Below, piece after piece: positions 17,629-27,418 of a stretch of DNA of 64,000 nucleotides (positions are counted from its first letter, which is position 1; every line of letters begins with the position of its first letter). The DNA comes from Bifidobacterium breve (GTDB taxonomy: Bacteria; Actinomycetota; Thermoleophilia; Solirubrobacterales; Solirubrobacteraceae). A program made the translations under genes and the position numbers. The stretch covers positions 1 to 64,000 of the forward strand of contig CAMCUD010000009.1 of the NCBI GenBank assembly GCA_945878865.1, in the 5' to 3' direction. The notes below the pieces were generated by a model, which saw nothing but the letters and a program-made list of their open reading frames with translations, made no database searches and was not told where the DNA came from.

Positions 17629-19881
17629 ATGCCCGACCCGACCGCCGCGACCCCGCCCAACCTCGTCGAGAGCTCCCGGGCGATCCCCGGCGTCGACGCC
17701 GCCGTCCAGCTGGGTCTCACGCGCGACGAGTACGCCCTCATCGTCGAGAAGCTCGGCCGCGAGCCCAACGAGGTCGAGCTCTCCGTCTTCAGCCTGCTGT
17801 GGAGCGAGCACTGCTCCTACAAGCACTCGAAGAAGCTGCTCGTCACGCTGCCCACCGAGGGCCCGAAGGTCGTCATGGGCCCGGGCGAGAACGCGGGCGC
17901 GGTTGACGTCGGGCAGGGCCTCGCGATCGCGTTCAAGGTCGAGTCGCACAACCACCCCAGCGCGGTCGAGCCGTTCCAGGGGGCGGCCACCGGCGTCGGG
18001 GGCATCCTGCGCGACATCTTCGCGATCGGCGCGCGGCCCATCGCGGTCCTCGACTCGCTGCGCTTCGGCGAGCCGACGAGCGAACGGTCCCGGTATCTCC
18101 TCGATCACGCCGTCCAAGGCATCGGCCACTACGGCAACTCGATCGGCGTGCCGACCATCGGCGGCGAGGTCTACTTCGAGGAGCCGTACGAGCAGAACTG
18201 CCTCGTCAACGCGATGGCGCTCGGCATGGCCGAGACGGATCGGATGATCCGCAGCGCCGCGGCCGGCGTCGGCAACGTCGTCGTCCTGTTCGGCGCGTCG
18301 ACGGGCCGCGACGGCATCGGCGGCGCGTCGGTGCTCGCGTCCGCGGAGTTCGGCGAGGACGATCCGGACAAGCGCCCCACCGTCCAGGTCGGCGACCCGT
18401 TCGAGGAGAGCAAGCTGCTCGAGTGCTCGCTCGAGCTGCTCGAGCGGGGTCTGCTCGTCTCGCTGCAGGACCTCGGCGCGGCCGGCCTGACGAGCTCGTC
18501 AGCGGAGATGGCGAGCAAGGGCGAGGTCGGCGTCGACCTCGACGTCGCGAAGGTCCCGCTGCGCGAGCCGGGCATGGCGCCCTTCGAGATCATGGTCAGC
18601 GAATCGCAGGAGCGGATGCTGTGCGTCGTCGAGCCCGCCCGGGTCGACGAGGTGCTCGCGGTGACCGAGAAGTGGGAGGTCCACGGCACCGCCATCGGCA
18701 CGGTCACGGACACCGGGCACCTGCGGGTCTTCGTCGGCGACGAGCTGGTCGGCGACATGCCCGTCCCCGCGCTCGTCGACGACTGCCCGATGTACACGCT
18801 GGAGCCCGCCAAGCCCGAGGGCGGCGCCCCGGCGATCTACCCGGCGCCGACGCGGACCCCGGCGGCCGACCTGAAGGACCCGCGCGACCTCCTGCTCGCG
18901 CTGCTGGCCTCGCCGAACATCGCCTCGCGCCGGCCGCTCTTCGAGCAGTACGACTGCCTCGTGCAGTCACGCACCGTCCGGCGGCCCGAGCAGGCCGACG
19001 CGGCGGTGCTCATGTTGCCGCGCGGCGGCGCCATCGCCGTGTCGATCGACGGCACCGGGCGCCGCGTCGCGGCCGACCCGTACAAGGGCACGATGGAGAA
19101 CGTCCTCGAGTGCGCGGCCAATCTGGCCTGCGCGGGCGCCCAGCCGCTGGGCCTGACGAACTGCCTGAACTTCGGCAACCCCGAGAAGCCGCACGTCGCG
19201 TGGCAGCTCTCCGAGTCGATCCGCGGCCTCGGTGAAGCCTGTGTCGCGCTCGACGCACCCGTCGTCGGCGGCAACGTGTCGCTCTACAACGAGAGCGCCA
19301 CGGGGCCGATCTACCCGACGCCCGTCGTCGGCCTCGTCGGCGAGCTGCCCGATCCGGCGTCCGCCGGGCGCTCGGGCTTCGGCCGCGCGGGCGACACCAT
19401 CGCGGTCGTCGGCCCGTTCGCGCCGTTCCTGCCCGGCAGCGAGCTGCACAAGCTGCGCGGCGAGCCGCTGCCCGACGGCCTGGAGCACGTCGACCTCGAG
19501 GGCGCGAAGGCGGCGCACGAGGCGATCCGCGACGCGGTCCGCGCCGGCGCGATCACAAGCGCGCATGACATCGCCGAGGGTGGCCTGCTCGTCGCGCTCG
19601 CCGAGGCCGCGCTGTTCGGCGGGCTCGGGGCGTCGGTGGACCTCCCGCTCGACCCGTTCGCCAACCCTGAGCGGCTGCTCTTCGGCGAGTCGCCGGGCCG
19701 CGGCTTCGTCGTCTCCGGCGAAGCGCCCGCGCTCGAGGCGCTGCGTGAGCGCACGCCGGTGACGCTCATCGGCACGGTCGGCGGCGACGCGCTGAAGGTC
19801 GCGGCGGGGATCACGGAGTTCGAGGTCGCGCTGAGCGTGCTCTCCGAGGCACACGGCGCGCTGGCCCCGCTGTTCCCGTGA
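17629..19881 (+). CDS. purL: Phosphoribosylformylglycinamidine synthase subunit PurL (small PurL type)
   Basis: FSLLWSEHCSYKHSKKLL; VVMGPGENAGAVDVGQGLAIAFKVESHNHPSAVEPFQGAATGVGGILRDIFAIGARP. True start MPDPTAATPPN at 17629, not the listed 17362. Confidence 0.95.
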   Translation: MPDPTAATPPNLVESSRAIPGVDAAVQLGLTRDEYALIVEKLGREPNEVELSVFSLLWSEHCSYKHSKKLLVTLPTEGPKVVMGPGENAGAVDVGQGLAIAFKVESHNHPSAVEPFQGAATGVGGILRDIFAIGARPIAVLDSLRFGEPTSERSRYLLDHAVQGIGHYGNSIGVPTIGGEVYFEEPYEQNCLVNAMALGMAETDRMIRSAAAGVGNVVVLFGASTGRDGIGGASVLASAEFGEDDPDKRPTVQVGDPFEESKLLECSLELLERGLLVSLQDLGAAGLTSSSAEMASKGEVGVDLDVAKVPLREPGMAPFEIMVSESQERMLCVVEPARVDEVLAVTEKWEVHGTAIGTVTDTGHLRVFVGDELVGDMPVPALVDDCPMYTLEPAKPEGGAPAIYPAPTRTPAADLKDPRDLLLALLASPNIASRRPLFEQYDCLVQSRTVRRPEQADAAVLMLPRGGAIAVSIDGTGRRVAADPYKGTMENVLECAANLACAGAQPLGLTNCLNFGNPEKPHVAWQLSESIRGLGEACVALDAPVVGGNVSLYNESATGPIYPTPVVGLVGELPDPASAGRSGFGRAGDTIAVVGPFAPFLPGSELHKLRGEPLPDGLEHVDLEGAKAAHEAIRDAVRAGAITSAHDIAEGGLLVALAEAALFGGLGASVDLPLDPFANPERLLFGESPGRGFVVSGEAPALEALRERTPVTLIGTVGGDALKVAAGITEFEVALSVLSEAHGALAPLFP

Positions 19882-20354
19882 AGGCCCCGACGGCGCGCAC
19901 CGCGTGGGGCCCACTCTCGCGGGTCCCACTCGTCGGCACGCGTCTGTTCTCGCTGGGGGTGTCGCTCACCGCGCCGTACTTCCTGACGATCCAGCCCCAC
20001 GTCGTCGCGCTCGAGCCGGGGCGTGCCGAGGTGCGGATGGCGAAGTGGTGGCCGGTGCAGAACCACCTGGGCACGGTGCACGCCATTGCGATGTGCAACC
20101 TCGCCGAGGTCGCGATGGGCGTCCTGGCCGAGGCGACGGTCCCCGACACGCACCGCTGGATCCCGGTCGGGATGGACGCGCGCTACCTCGCCAAGGGCGA
20201 GACGGCGCTGCACGCGATCGCCGAGATCGACGTGCCCGACTTCGGGGACGAGCAGATCGAGGTCGTCGTCCCCGTGCGGGTCCTCGACGCGCACGGCGTG
20301 GAGGTCTGCCACGCGGACATCACGATCCGCGTGGGGCCGAAGCCGCCCGGGTAG
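19878..20354 (+). CDS. DUF4442 / hotdog-fold thioesterase-like protein
   Basis: QNHLGTVHAIAMCNLAEVAMGVLAEATVPDTHRWIPVGMDARYLAKG; overlaps purL by 4 nt. Confidence 0.75.
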   Translation: MKAPTARTAWGPLSRVPLVGTRLFSLGVSLTAPYFLTIQPHVVALEPGRAEVRMAKWWPVQNHLGTVHAIAMCNLAEVAMGVLAEATVPDTHRWIPVGMDARYLAKGETALHAIAEIDVPDFGDEQIEVVVPVRVLDAHGVEVCHADITIRVGPKPPG

Positions 20355-20364
20355 GCTGGCGGTC

Positions 20365-20643
20365 ATGGCCGCGGTCTGCGAGCACATCGATCACATCCAG
20401 GTCACCGAGCTCCCTGAGCAGATCGAGGGCTGCGTCGACTGCCTGAAGACGGGTGATCGCTGGGTGCACCTGCGGATGTGTCACGAGTGCGGCGAGATCC
20501 GCTGTTGCGACGACAGCCCGAACCAGCACGCGACGAAGCACTTCCACGCCAGCAGCCACCCGGTGATGCGCTCGGCCGAACCCGGTGAAGTGTGGAGCTG
20601 GTGTTTCGTCGACGAGGTCGCGTTCCGCGTCGTCGCCGACTGA
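20365..20643 (+). CDS. UBP-type zinc finger domain protein
   Basis: MAAVCEHIDHIQ...GCVDCLKTGDRWVHLRMCHECGEIRCCDDSPNQHATKHFHASSHPVMRSAEPGEVWSWC: Cys/His ligand set of UBP zinc fingers. TAGGCT box 7 nt upstream. Confidence 0.85.
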   Translation: MAAVCEHIDHIQVTELPEQIEGCVDCLKTGDRWVHLRMCHECGEIRCCDDSPNQHATKHFHASSHPVMRSAEPGEVWSWCFVDEVAFRVVAD

Positions 20644-20719
20644 GCCCAACGTAAGAGCACGCGAAGAATCGCCTCCGTCGGGGCTGACGCGGCGGCCATG
20701 CTGCCGTCATTCCCGACTG

Positions 20720-21979
20720 ATGGCGCACCTCCGTCTTCTCCTCGTGCTCACGCTCGCGGCCACTGCCCTCTCGGCCGGGCCCGCCCACGCGCTCACGGTC
20801 GGCATTGCCGACCAGCAGGCCAGCTCGTTCAGCGACACCCGCCTGCTGGCGCTCAATCTCCGCTACGCGCGGTACGTCGTCCCGTGGAACGCCGCGACGG
20901 CCCAGCCCCAGAAGGTCCGCACGTGGCTGAACGCCGTCGAGAGCCGCGGCCTCGTGCCGCACATCGCCTTCGAGCACAGCGCGAGCGACCGGTGCCCGAA
21001 CCGCCCGTGCACTGCGCCGACGCTCGCGCAGTACCGGTCGTCGATCGCGAACTTCCTCGCGACGTTCCCCGAGGTCAAGACCTACACGACCTGGAACGAG
21101 GGCAACCACACGCTCCAGCCCACCCGCACCAACCCGGCCCTCGCCGCGGGCTACTACCAGGAGCTGCGCGCCCAGTGCCCGGACTGCACGATCGTCGCGG
21201 GGGATGTCCTGGACTCCGGCAACATGACCGGCTGGATCCGCGCGTTCCTCGCGGCGCTGCCCAGCCCGCCGCAGCTGTGGGGCCTGCACAACTGGGGTGA
21301 CCAGCAGACCGGCGGCACTGGCGGGATGGACGAGCTGCTCGCGCTCGTCCCCGGCACGCTCTGGATCGAGGAGACCGGCGCGATGGTCCGGCTGCGCAAC
21401 AGCTTCGGGCGGCAGACCGCGTCGCTCGGCGAGGACGAGACGGCCGCGCCGATCGCCGACGTGTTCACCGCCGCGCGCGCCCGGCTCCGGATCGATCGCA
21501 TGTACATCTATCAGTGGGTCGGCGGGGCGGCCGGCTTCGACTCGGGCCTGACGGACGGCGCGGGTCGCCTGCGGGCCAGCTACTACGAGCTGCAGCGCCA
21601 GCTCGGCCTTGCGGCCACGACGACCACGACGCCGAAGCCGATCCGGTGGAAGGTCTCCTGGTCGAAGGCGCGGCGGCGTCAGCTTGTCGTGCAGGGCACG
21701 TGCCCCGTAGCGGGCACGCGCTGCCTGGGCTCGGCGACGGTCACGCTGCGGGTCCGGACGACGCGCGGCAAGACGCTGGTGACGAAGAGGCTGCGCTCCG
21801 GCACGTACGCGACGAACGGCGCGGCGCGCCGCGTGACGTGGCGGCTGACGGTCTCGAAGAAGGTGCGATCGATCGCTCGGCGCAAGGGCGTCCAGCGGGC
21901 CGTGATCCTGCGCGTCGTCGCCCGCCAGCCCACGGCGCGCACGAGCCGGACGACGCTCAAGGTCGCAAAACCCGCGTAG
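20720..21979 (+). CDS. Exported glycoside-hydrolase-like (TIM barrel) protein with beta-rich C-terminus
   Basis: Signal peptide MAHLRLLLVLTLAATALSAGPAHA; TYTTWNEGNH and LWIEETGAM resemble GH acid/base and nucleophile strands. Confidence 0.65.
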   Translation: MAHLRLLLVLTLAATALSAGPAHALTVGIADQQASSFSDTRLLALNLRYARYVVPWNAATAQPQKVRTWLNAVESRGLVPHIAFEHSASDRCPNRPCTAPTLAQYRSSIANFLATFPEVKTYTTWNEGNHTLQPTRTNPALAAGYYQELRAQCPDCTIVAGDVLDSGNMTGWIRAFLAALPSPPQLWGLHNWGDQQTGGTGGMDELLALVPGTLWIEETGAMVRLRNSFGRQTASLGEDETAAPIADVFTAARARLRIDRMYIYQWVGGAAGFDSGLTDGAGRLRASYYELQRQLGLAATTTTTPKPIRWKVSWSKARRRQLVVQGTCPVAGTRCLGSATVTLRVRTTRGKTLVTKRLRSGTYATNGAARRVTWRLTVSKKVRSIARRKGVQRAVILRVVARQPTARTSRTTLKVAKPA

Positions 21980-22019
21980 ACCGAGGATCCGCGGGGTGTC
22001 CGTCCACCGGGTGTCCCGC

Positions 22020-22025
22020 TACCAT
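22020..22025 (+). promoter_or_regulatory. Putative -10 box (TACCAT) for leaderless purF
   Basis: TANNNT 7 nt upstream of GTG 22033. Confidence 0.45.
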
Positions 22026-22032
22026 CGAACAC

Positions 22033-23469
22033 GTGAGCGCACCGGACGAGCGCGAGGGGCCTCGGGACGAGTGCGGCGTCTTCGGCGTCTACGCGCCTGA
22101 GGCCCAGCACGAGGTCGCGAAGCTGGCGTACTACGCGCTGTACGCCCTGCAGCACCGCGGCCAGGAGTCAGCGGGCATCGCGTCGGCGCACGTCGGCGGG
22201 CACATCATGACCCTGCGCGAGCTCGGGCTCGTCAACCAGGTCTTCGACGAGCAGAAGCTCCGCGCACTCGACGGCGAGATGGCGGTCGGTCACGTCCGCT
22301 ACTCGACGACCGGCTCGAACGCCTGGGAGAACGCGCAGCCCGTCCACCGCTCCGACCGGCGTGAGCTCGCCCTCGCGCACAACGGCAACCTCATCAACGC
22401 CGTCGAGCTCCACACCAAGCTGCGCGAGCAGGGGCTCTCGTTCCGCTCGACGTCCGACAGCGAGATCATCGCCGCGCTCATCGCCAGCCACCCGGCCGAG
22501 ACGGTGGAGGACGCCGTCGCCGAGGTCATGCACGAGCTGCAGGGCGCGTACTCGACGGTGATCATGACGAAGGACCGCGTCGTCGCCTTCCGCGACCCGG
22601 CGGGTCTGCGGCCGCTGTGCCTGGGCCGCCTCGGCGACCGCTACGCCGTGGCGAGCGAGTCGTGCGCGTTCGACATCATCGGCGCGGAGTACCTGCGCGA
22701 CGTCCAGCCCGGCGAGCTCGTGAGCATCGGCGAGAAGGGCATCACGACCCGGCAGGCGGTCGAAGGTCCGCGTGAGGCGTTCTGCGTCTTCGAGCACATC
22801 TACTTCGCGCGCCCGGACAGCATCATGAACGGCCAGCGCCTGCAGGCCAGCCGCGGCCGGATGGGCGAGATCCTCGCCCGCGAGGCGCCGGCGCCCAGCG
22901 CCGACCTCGTCATCGCGGTGCCCGACTCCGGCAACGCCGCCGCGCGCGGCTTCGCCCGGGCGTCCGGCCTGCCCCACGACGACGCGCTCATCAAGAACCG
23001 CTACGTCGCCCGCACCTTCATCCAGCCCGGGCAGGAGCTGCGCAAGCACGGCCTGCGGCTGAAGTTCAACCCGCTGCCGGAGATCGTCGAGGGCCGGTCG
23101 CTCGTCGTCGTCGACGACTCGATCGTCCGCGGCAACACCACCCGCCAGATCGTCCAGATGCTCCGCGATGCGGGCGCACGCGAGGTCCACATGCGGATCA
23201 GCGCGCCGCCGCTGCGCCACCCGTGCCACTACGGGGTCGACATGTCGACGAGCGAGGAGATGATCGCCCACGGGCGGACGGTCGAGCAGATCTCGGCCGA
23301 GCTCGGATGCGACTCCCTGGCGTACCTCTCGCTCGAGGGCGTCTACGAGGCGATCCGCGGCGAGCGCGGGCGCCATTGCGACGCGTGCTTCACCGGCGAC
23401 TATCCGCTCGCCGGCACGGACGGCCACGAGGGCAAGTACGCCCTTGAGCTGCCCGTGGTCCGCGCGTGA
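22033..23469 (+). CDS. purF: Amidophosphoribosyltransferase
   Basis: DECGVFGVYAPEAQHEVAKLAYYALYALQHRGQESAGIAS; VVVDDSIVRGNTTRQIVQMLRDAGAREVHMRISAPP. GTG start 22033. Confidence 0.96.
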   Translation: MSAPDEREGPRDECGVFGVYAPEAQHEVAKLAYYALYALQHRGQESAGIASAHVGGHIMTLRELGLVNQVFDEQKLRALDGEMAVGHVRYSTTGSNAWENAQPVHRSDRRELALAHNGNLINAVELHTKLREQGLSFRSTSDSEIIAALIASHPAETVEDAVAEVMHELQGAYSTVIMTKDRVVAFRDPAGLRPLCLGRLGDRYAVASESCAFDIIGAEYLRDVQPGELVSIGEKGITTRQAVEGPREAFCVFEHIYFARPDSIMNGQRLQASRGRMGEILAREAPAPSADLVIAVPDSGNAAARGFARASGLPHDDALIKNRYVARTFIQPGQELRKHGLRLKFNPLPEIVEGRSLVVVDDSIVRGNTTRQIVQMLRDAGAREVHMRISAPPLRHPCHYGVDMSTSEEMIAHGRTVEQISAELGCDSLAYLSLEGVYEAIRGERGRHCDACFTGDYPLAGTDGHEGKYALELPVVRA

Positions 23470-24239
23470 GCGCGCTGACCGACGCGGAGATCGAAGCCCG
23501 CCGGCGGACCGGTGCCGTCCCGTTCTGGCGTGCGATCGCCGCCGGGGCGCGGGAGGGGCACGTCGTCGAGCACGACGGCGGGGTCGTCGCGTGCGTGCTG
23601 CCGTGCAGTCCGCAGCGCTCGATCATGAACTGCGTCAGCTACGAGGACGGCGACGCGCTGCTGGCCGCCCGCGACGCGCTGGCTGCGGCGTATCACGCGG
23701 CGGGCGTCCGGGCCTGGACGGTCTGGGTGCTGCCGGGCGACGACCATGTCGCCGCGGGGCTCGCCGCCGCGGGCCACGTGCTCGATGCGAGCCCGCTCGC
23801 GATGGGCGGCGTCCTCGCCGAGATGGACCTCGCACCGCGCGGCGACACCGAGGTGACGCGCAGCGATGACTGGGTGGCGATGGCGCGCCTGAATGCCGCG
23901 GCGTACGGCATGCCCGACGACGACTGGGTCGCGGCGTTCGCACGGCAGACCGGGGAGGGGCTGGGCACGCTGTACGTCGTGGGGCCGCACGACGATCCGG
24001 CGTCGTGCGCGTTCATCGCGCCGCACGAGGGCAACGCCGAGGTGTGCTTCGTCGCCACGAAGCCCGCGGCGCGCGGGCGCGGGCTCGCGTCCGACCTGCT
24101 TCGCCACGCGCTGGGCGAGGCCCGCGACGCCGGCTGCGAGACCGCCACGCTCGAGGCGTCGAAGGCCGGGCGCGGCGTCTACGCGCGGCTGGGCTTTCGC
24201 GATCTCGGCGAGCTGCAGCTGTGGGAGCTGCGGCGCTGA
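23466..24239 (+). CDS. GNAT family N-acetyltransferase
   Basis: C-terminal VCFVATKPAARGRGLASDLLRHALGEARDAGCETATLEASKAGRGVYARLGFRDLG. Confidence 0.85.
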   Translation: MSALTDAEIEARRRTGAVPFWRAIAAGAREGHVVEHDGGVVACVLPCSPQRSIMNCVSYEDGDALLAARDALAAAYHAAGVRAWTVWVLPGDDHVAAGLAAAGHVLDASPLAMGGVLAEMDLAPRGDTEVTRSDDWVAMARLNAAAYGMPDDDWVAAFARQTGEGLGTLYVVGPHDDPASCAFIAPHEGNAEVCFVATKPAARGRGLASDLLRHALGEARDAGCETATLEASKAGRGVYARLGFRDLGELQLWELRR

Positions 24240-24240
24240 C

Positions 24241-24609
24241 TCACTTCGGCGCGTAGCGGTGGTGCAGCATGAGCGCGTTGCCATCGGGATCGGTGAAGAA
24301 GGCCATGTGGCAGACGCCGCTGTCGAGCGTGTCCATTCCGAACGTCACGCCCTTGCCTTCCAACTCGGCGCGTGCCGCCTCGACGTCGGGGACCTGAAAG
24401 GCGACGGGCTGGGAGTGGCGCTGGAACTCCGCGCCGAACGCGTCGGTCTGCATGACGGCGATCGTCAGTGACCCCGTCTCGAACTCCTGGGCGGGCCGGT
24501 CGCCCCACTGCTTCGACGGCTCGAGGCCGAGCACGTCGCCGTAGAACGCTCTGGCCCGCTCGAAGTCCGTCGTCGGGATGATGATGAAGTCGACGCCGGT
24601 GATGTCCAT
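24241..24609 (-). CDS. VOC (glyoxalase/bleomycin resistance-like) family protein
   Basis: DFIIIPTTDFERARAFYGDVLGLEP...HMAFFTDPDGNALMLHHRYAP; SD AGGAGG upstream. Confidence 0.88.
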   Translation of the reverse strand: MDITGVDFIIIPTTDFERARAFYGDVLGLEPSKQWGDRPAQEFETGSLTIAVMQTDAFGAEFQRHSQPVAFQVPDVEAARAELEGKGVTFGMDTLDSGVCHMAFFTDPDGNALMLHHRYAPK

Positions 24610-24703
24610 GGTCTCCTCCTACCACGTCCGCGCGCCAACGTGGGATTCGCTGGGGCGCACGGCGGGGAGGTCCAACGTGACCCCTCATTCGAAGGAGCGC
24701 ACC

Positions 24704-24871
24704 ATGGAGAACACGGACGAAGCCAAGGGCCGCATCAAGGAAGCCGCCGGCTCGCTGACCGATGACAACGACCTCAAGCGCGAGGGCAAGGCCGATCGCG
24801 CGACCGGCAAGGTCAAGGAGGGCGTCGACAAGCTGGCCGACAAGGTCAAGGACATCGCGGGCAAGCGCTGA
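24704..24871 (+). CDS. CsbD family protein
   Basis: MENTDEAKGRIKEAAGSLTDDNDLKREGKADRATGKVKEGVDKLADKVKDIAGKR; SD GAAGGAG. Confidence 0.9.
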   Translation: MENTDEAKGRIKEAAGSLTDDNDLKREGKADRATGKVKEGVDKLADKVKDIAGKR

Positions 24872-24909
24872 TTCCAAGCCGATGCCCAGGGTCGCGAAAG
24901 GTCCGCTTG

Positions 24910-24927
24910 AGGATCGCACGCGATCCT
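24910..24927. promoter_or_regulatory. Perfect 18-bp interrupted palindrome AGGATCGC-AC-GCGATCCT
   Basis: Directly readable; 7 nt upstream of GTG 24935 and 38 nt after the CsbD stop. Confidence 0.4.
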
Positions 24928-24934
24928 GGTCGGC

Positions 24935-25465
24935 GTGGAACTGCAGTTCACCTCCGCGGCCGTGGTGGTCGTCGCCGGCGTGCCCGGGGCGGGCAAGTCG
25001 ACGCTCATCCGCCGTGCCGCGCCGCCCGGGGCGCGCGTCGTCGACACCGATGACGCGCGCGCCCGGGGTCGCGGTGGTCGTGGTCTGTACCTGCGCCACT
25101 ACGCGCGGATCGCGCGCGCGGTCGCGGGCCGTCGGCCTGTCGTGATCCACACGCGGGGTACGCGCCCGGCCGCGCGCCGGGCGATCCGCCTGCTGGCGGC
25201 GCTGGCGGGGCGTCCCGCGCACCTCGTGCTCGTCGACGCGCCCCGCGAGGTCGCCGAGGCGGGGCAGCGCGAACGCGGGCGGACCGTCTCGCAGGCCGTG
25301 ATGGACGCCGAGTGGCGGCGCTGGCAGCGGCTGCTCATCGGCGGGGTCGGCGCCGAGCACTGGCGCTCGCTGGACGTCCTCTCACGCGAGGAGGCCGCGC
25401 AGGTGACGGCGTTCTCGTTCGGGGCGGCTCCGCGCGGCGCGGCGCGCCCTCTCGTGGTGGCGTGA
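24935..25465 (+). CDS. P-loop AAA-family ATPase/kinase-like protein
   Basis: VVVVAGVPGAGKSTLIRRAAPPGARVVDTDDARAR; Walker A and kinase-like layout. Confidence 0.75.
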   Translation: MELQFTSAAVVVVAGVPGAGKSTLIRRAAPPGARVVDTDDARARGRGGRGLYLRHYARIARAVAGRRPVVIHTRGTRPAARRAIRLLAALAGRPAHLVLVDAPREVAEAGQRERGRTVSQAVMDAEWRRWQRLLIGGVGAEHWRSLDVLSREEAAQVTAFSFGAAPRGAARPLVVA

Positions 25466-25558
25466 GCGGGCGACGTGTGACAGGTATGCGCAGCGGTTGT
25501 GCCGGCTTCGCGCAGCGGCGCCCGGCGCGCCGGATCGGGCGCTAGCGTTCGGCGCCTG

Positions 25559-27418
25559 ATGGATCCTGCCGCCGCCCTGCGCGAGCATTTCGGCTTTGAC
25601 CACTTCCGCCCCGGGCAGCGGGAGGCCGTCGAGGCTGCCATCTCCGGGCGCGACGTCCTCGTCGTCATGCCCACGGGCGCGGGCAAGTCGCTCTGCTACC
25701 AGCTCCCCGCGCTCTGCCGGGACGACCTCACGCTCGTCGTCTCGCCGCTCGTCGCGCTCATGCAGGACCAGGTCGAGGGCCTCGAGCGGGTGGCGCCGGG
25801 GAAAGTCGGGCTCGTCAACGCGCAGAACGACGCCGCGACGAATCGCGCGACGCTCGACGCTGCGGTCCGCGGTGACCTACGCGTGCTCTACGTCGCGCCC
25901 GAGCGCTTCAGCTCACGGCCGTTCCTCGACGCGATGAAGGAGACGAAGGTCGGCCTGTTCGTCGTCGACGAGGCGCACTGCGTCTCGCAGTGGGGCCACG
26001 ACTTCCGCCCCGACTACTTCCGCCTGGCCGACGCGGCGCGTTGGCTGGGCGCCGAGGCGATCGTCGCATCGACGGCGACCGCGACCCCCGAGGTCGCCCA
26101 GGACATCGAGGCGCGGCTCGGCCTGCGCGACCCGGTGCACGTGACGACGGGGTTCGACCGGCCCAACCTCTCGTTCGGGATCGTGCGGTCGGGGACGACG
26201 AAGGACAAGGAGCGGCGCATCCTCGCCGCGCTCGATGCCGAGGGCGCCACCCCCGCCATCGTCTACGCCGGCACGCGCAAGAACACCGAGCAGCTCGCGG
26301 CGAGCCTCGATGCCGCCCTCGCCGTGCGGGTCGAGCCCTACCACGCGGGGCTGGACCGGGACACGCGCGCGGAGGTGCAGCGCCGGTTCATGCGGGGCGA
26401 GACGGACGTCGTCGTGGCGACGAACGCGTTCGGCATGGGTGTGGACAAGGCCGACGTGCGGACGGTCTGCCATGCGTCGGTGCCCGCCTCGATCGAGGCG
26501 TGGTACCAGGAGGCCGGGCGCGCCGGGCGCGACGGGCAGCCCGGGCGCGCGCTGCTGTTCGCCGAGGCGAAGGACAAGAGCCTGCACGTGTTCTTCATCC
26601 AGCGGGCGGAGGTCGAGGACGCGCAGATCGACGCCGTCGCCGCGCGGCTCTTCCAGCGCGCGGACGGCAACCGCTACGACCTCGGGATCGACGAGCTCGG
26701 CTACGTCGTCTCCGAGGATCCGCGCGACGACGGCGCCGACCGGGTCCGCGCGATCGTCGGCCATCTCGCGCGCGCCGGGGTCCTACGGCCCGCGCCGTCG
26801 ACCCCCGACCGTGTCCGGGGCCGGCTCGAGGCGGCGTACGACGGCAAGGCGCGCGCGGCCTGCCGCCGCTCGGCGGGCGAGGCCCAGCGCGCGCGGTGGG
26901 CGCAGTACCGCGCGGTGTGGGCGCTCGTCGAGGAGCAGCGGTGCCGGCGCGCGGCCCTGCTCGAGCACTTCGGCGACCCGGCACTGCCCGCGCCCGCCGA
27001 GGGCGTCCCGTGCTGCGACGTGTGCGACCCCTCGTGGGTGCCGATGCCCGCGGCGGCGTCCAACGCAGCCGGTGCCGCACGAGGCTCGGGCGTCCCCGGG
27101 GATCTTGACGACGCGATCATCTCGCTCGTGCGCCGCGCCGACCCCGCGGTCGGCCGCACCCGGGCCGTCGAGATCCTGCGCGGCGGGCGCTCGAAGGTCG
27201 TCCAGAAGTACTCCTACGACGGGCTGCCCGAGTACGGCACGTATGACTTCCTGCGCGCGGAGGAGGTGCTCGCGCGCGTGGACAAGCTGCTCGACGAGGG
27301 CGCGCTGCGGTCCACCGGCGGCGCCTATCCCAAGCTGGGGATCGCCTCGCCTGGCGGCTCGGGATCCCGCCGAGAGAACTCGCCAGCGGCTCCTTCTCTC
27401 CCGCTGGAGGTCGGATGA
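25559..27418 (+). CDS. recQ: RecQ family ATP-dependent DNA helicase
   Basis: FGFDHFRPGQREAVEAAISGRDVLVVMPTGAGKSLCYQLPAL; VDEAHCVSQWGHDFRPDY; YQEAGRAGRDGQPGRALLF; Zn-binding Cys region. Confidence 0.92.
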   Translation: MDPAAALREHFGFDHFRPGQREAVEAAISGRDVLVVMPTGAGKSLCYQLPALCRDDLTLVVSPLVALMQDQVEGLERVAPGKVGLVNAQNDAATNRATLDAAVRGDLRVLYVAPERFSSRPFLDAMKETKVGLFVVDEAHCVSQWGHDFRPDYFRLADAARWLGAEAIVASTATATPEVAQDIEARLGLRDPVHVTTGFDRPNLSFGIVRSGTTKDKERRILAALDAEGATPAIVYAGTRKNTEQLAASLDAALAVRVEPYHAGLDRDTRAEVQRRFMRGETDVVVATNAFGMGVDKADVRTVCHASVPASIEAWYQEAGRAGRDGQPGRALLFAEAKDKSLHVFFIQRAEVEDAQIDAVAARLFQRADGNRYDLGIDELGYVVSEDPRDDGADRVRAIVGHLARAGVLRPAPSTPDRVRGRLEAAYDGKARAACRRSAGEAQRARWAQYRAVWALVEEQRCRRAALLEHFGDPALPAPAEGVPCCDVCDPSWVPMPAAASNAAGAARGSGVPGDLDDAIISLVRRADPAVGRTRAVEILRGGRSKVVQKYSYDGLPEYGTYDFLRAEEVLARVDKLLDEGALRSTGGAYPKLGIASPGGSGSRRENSPAAPSLPLEVG

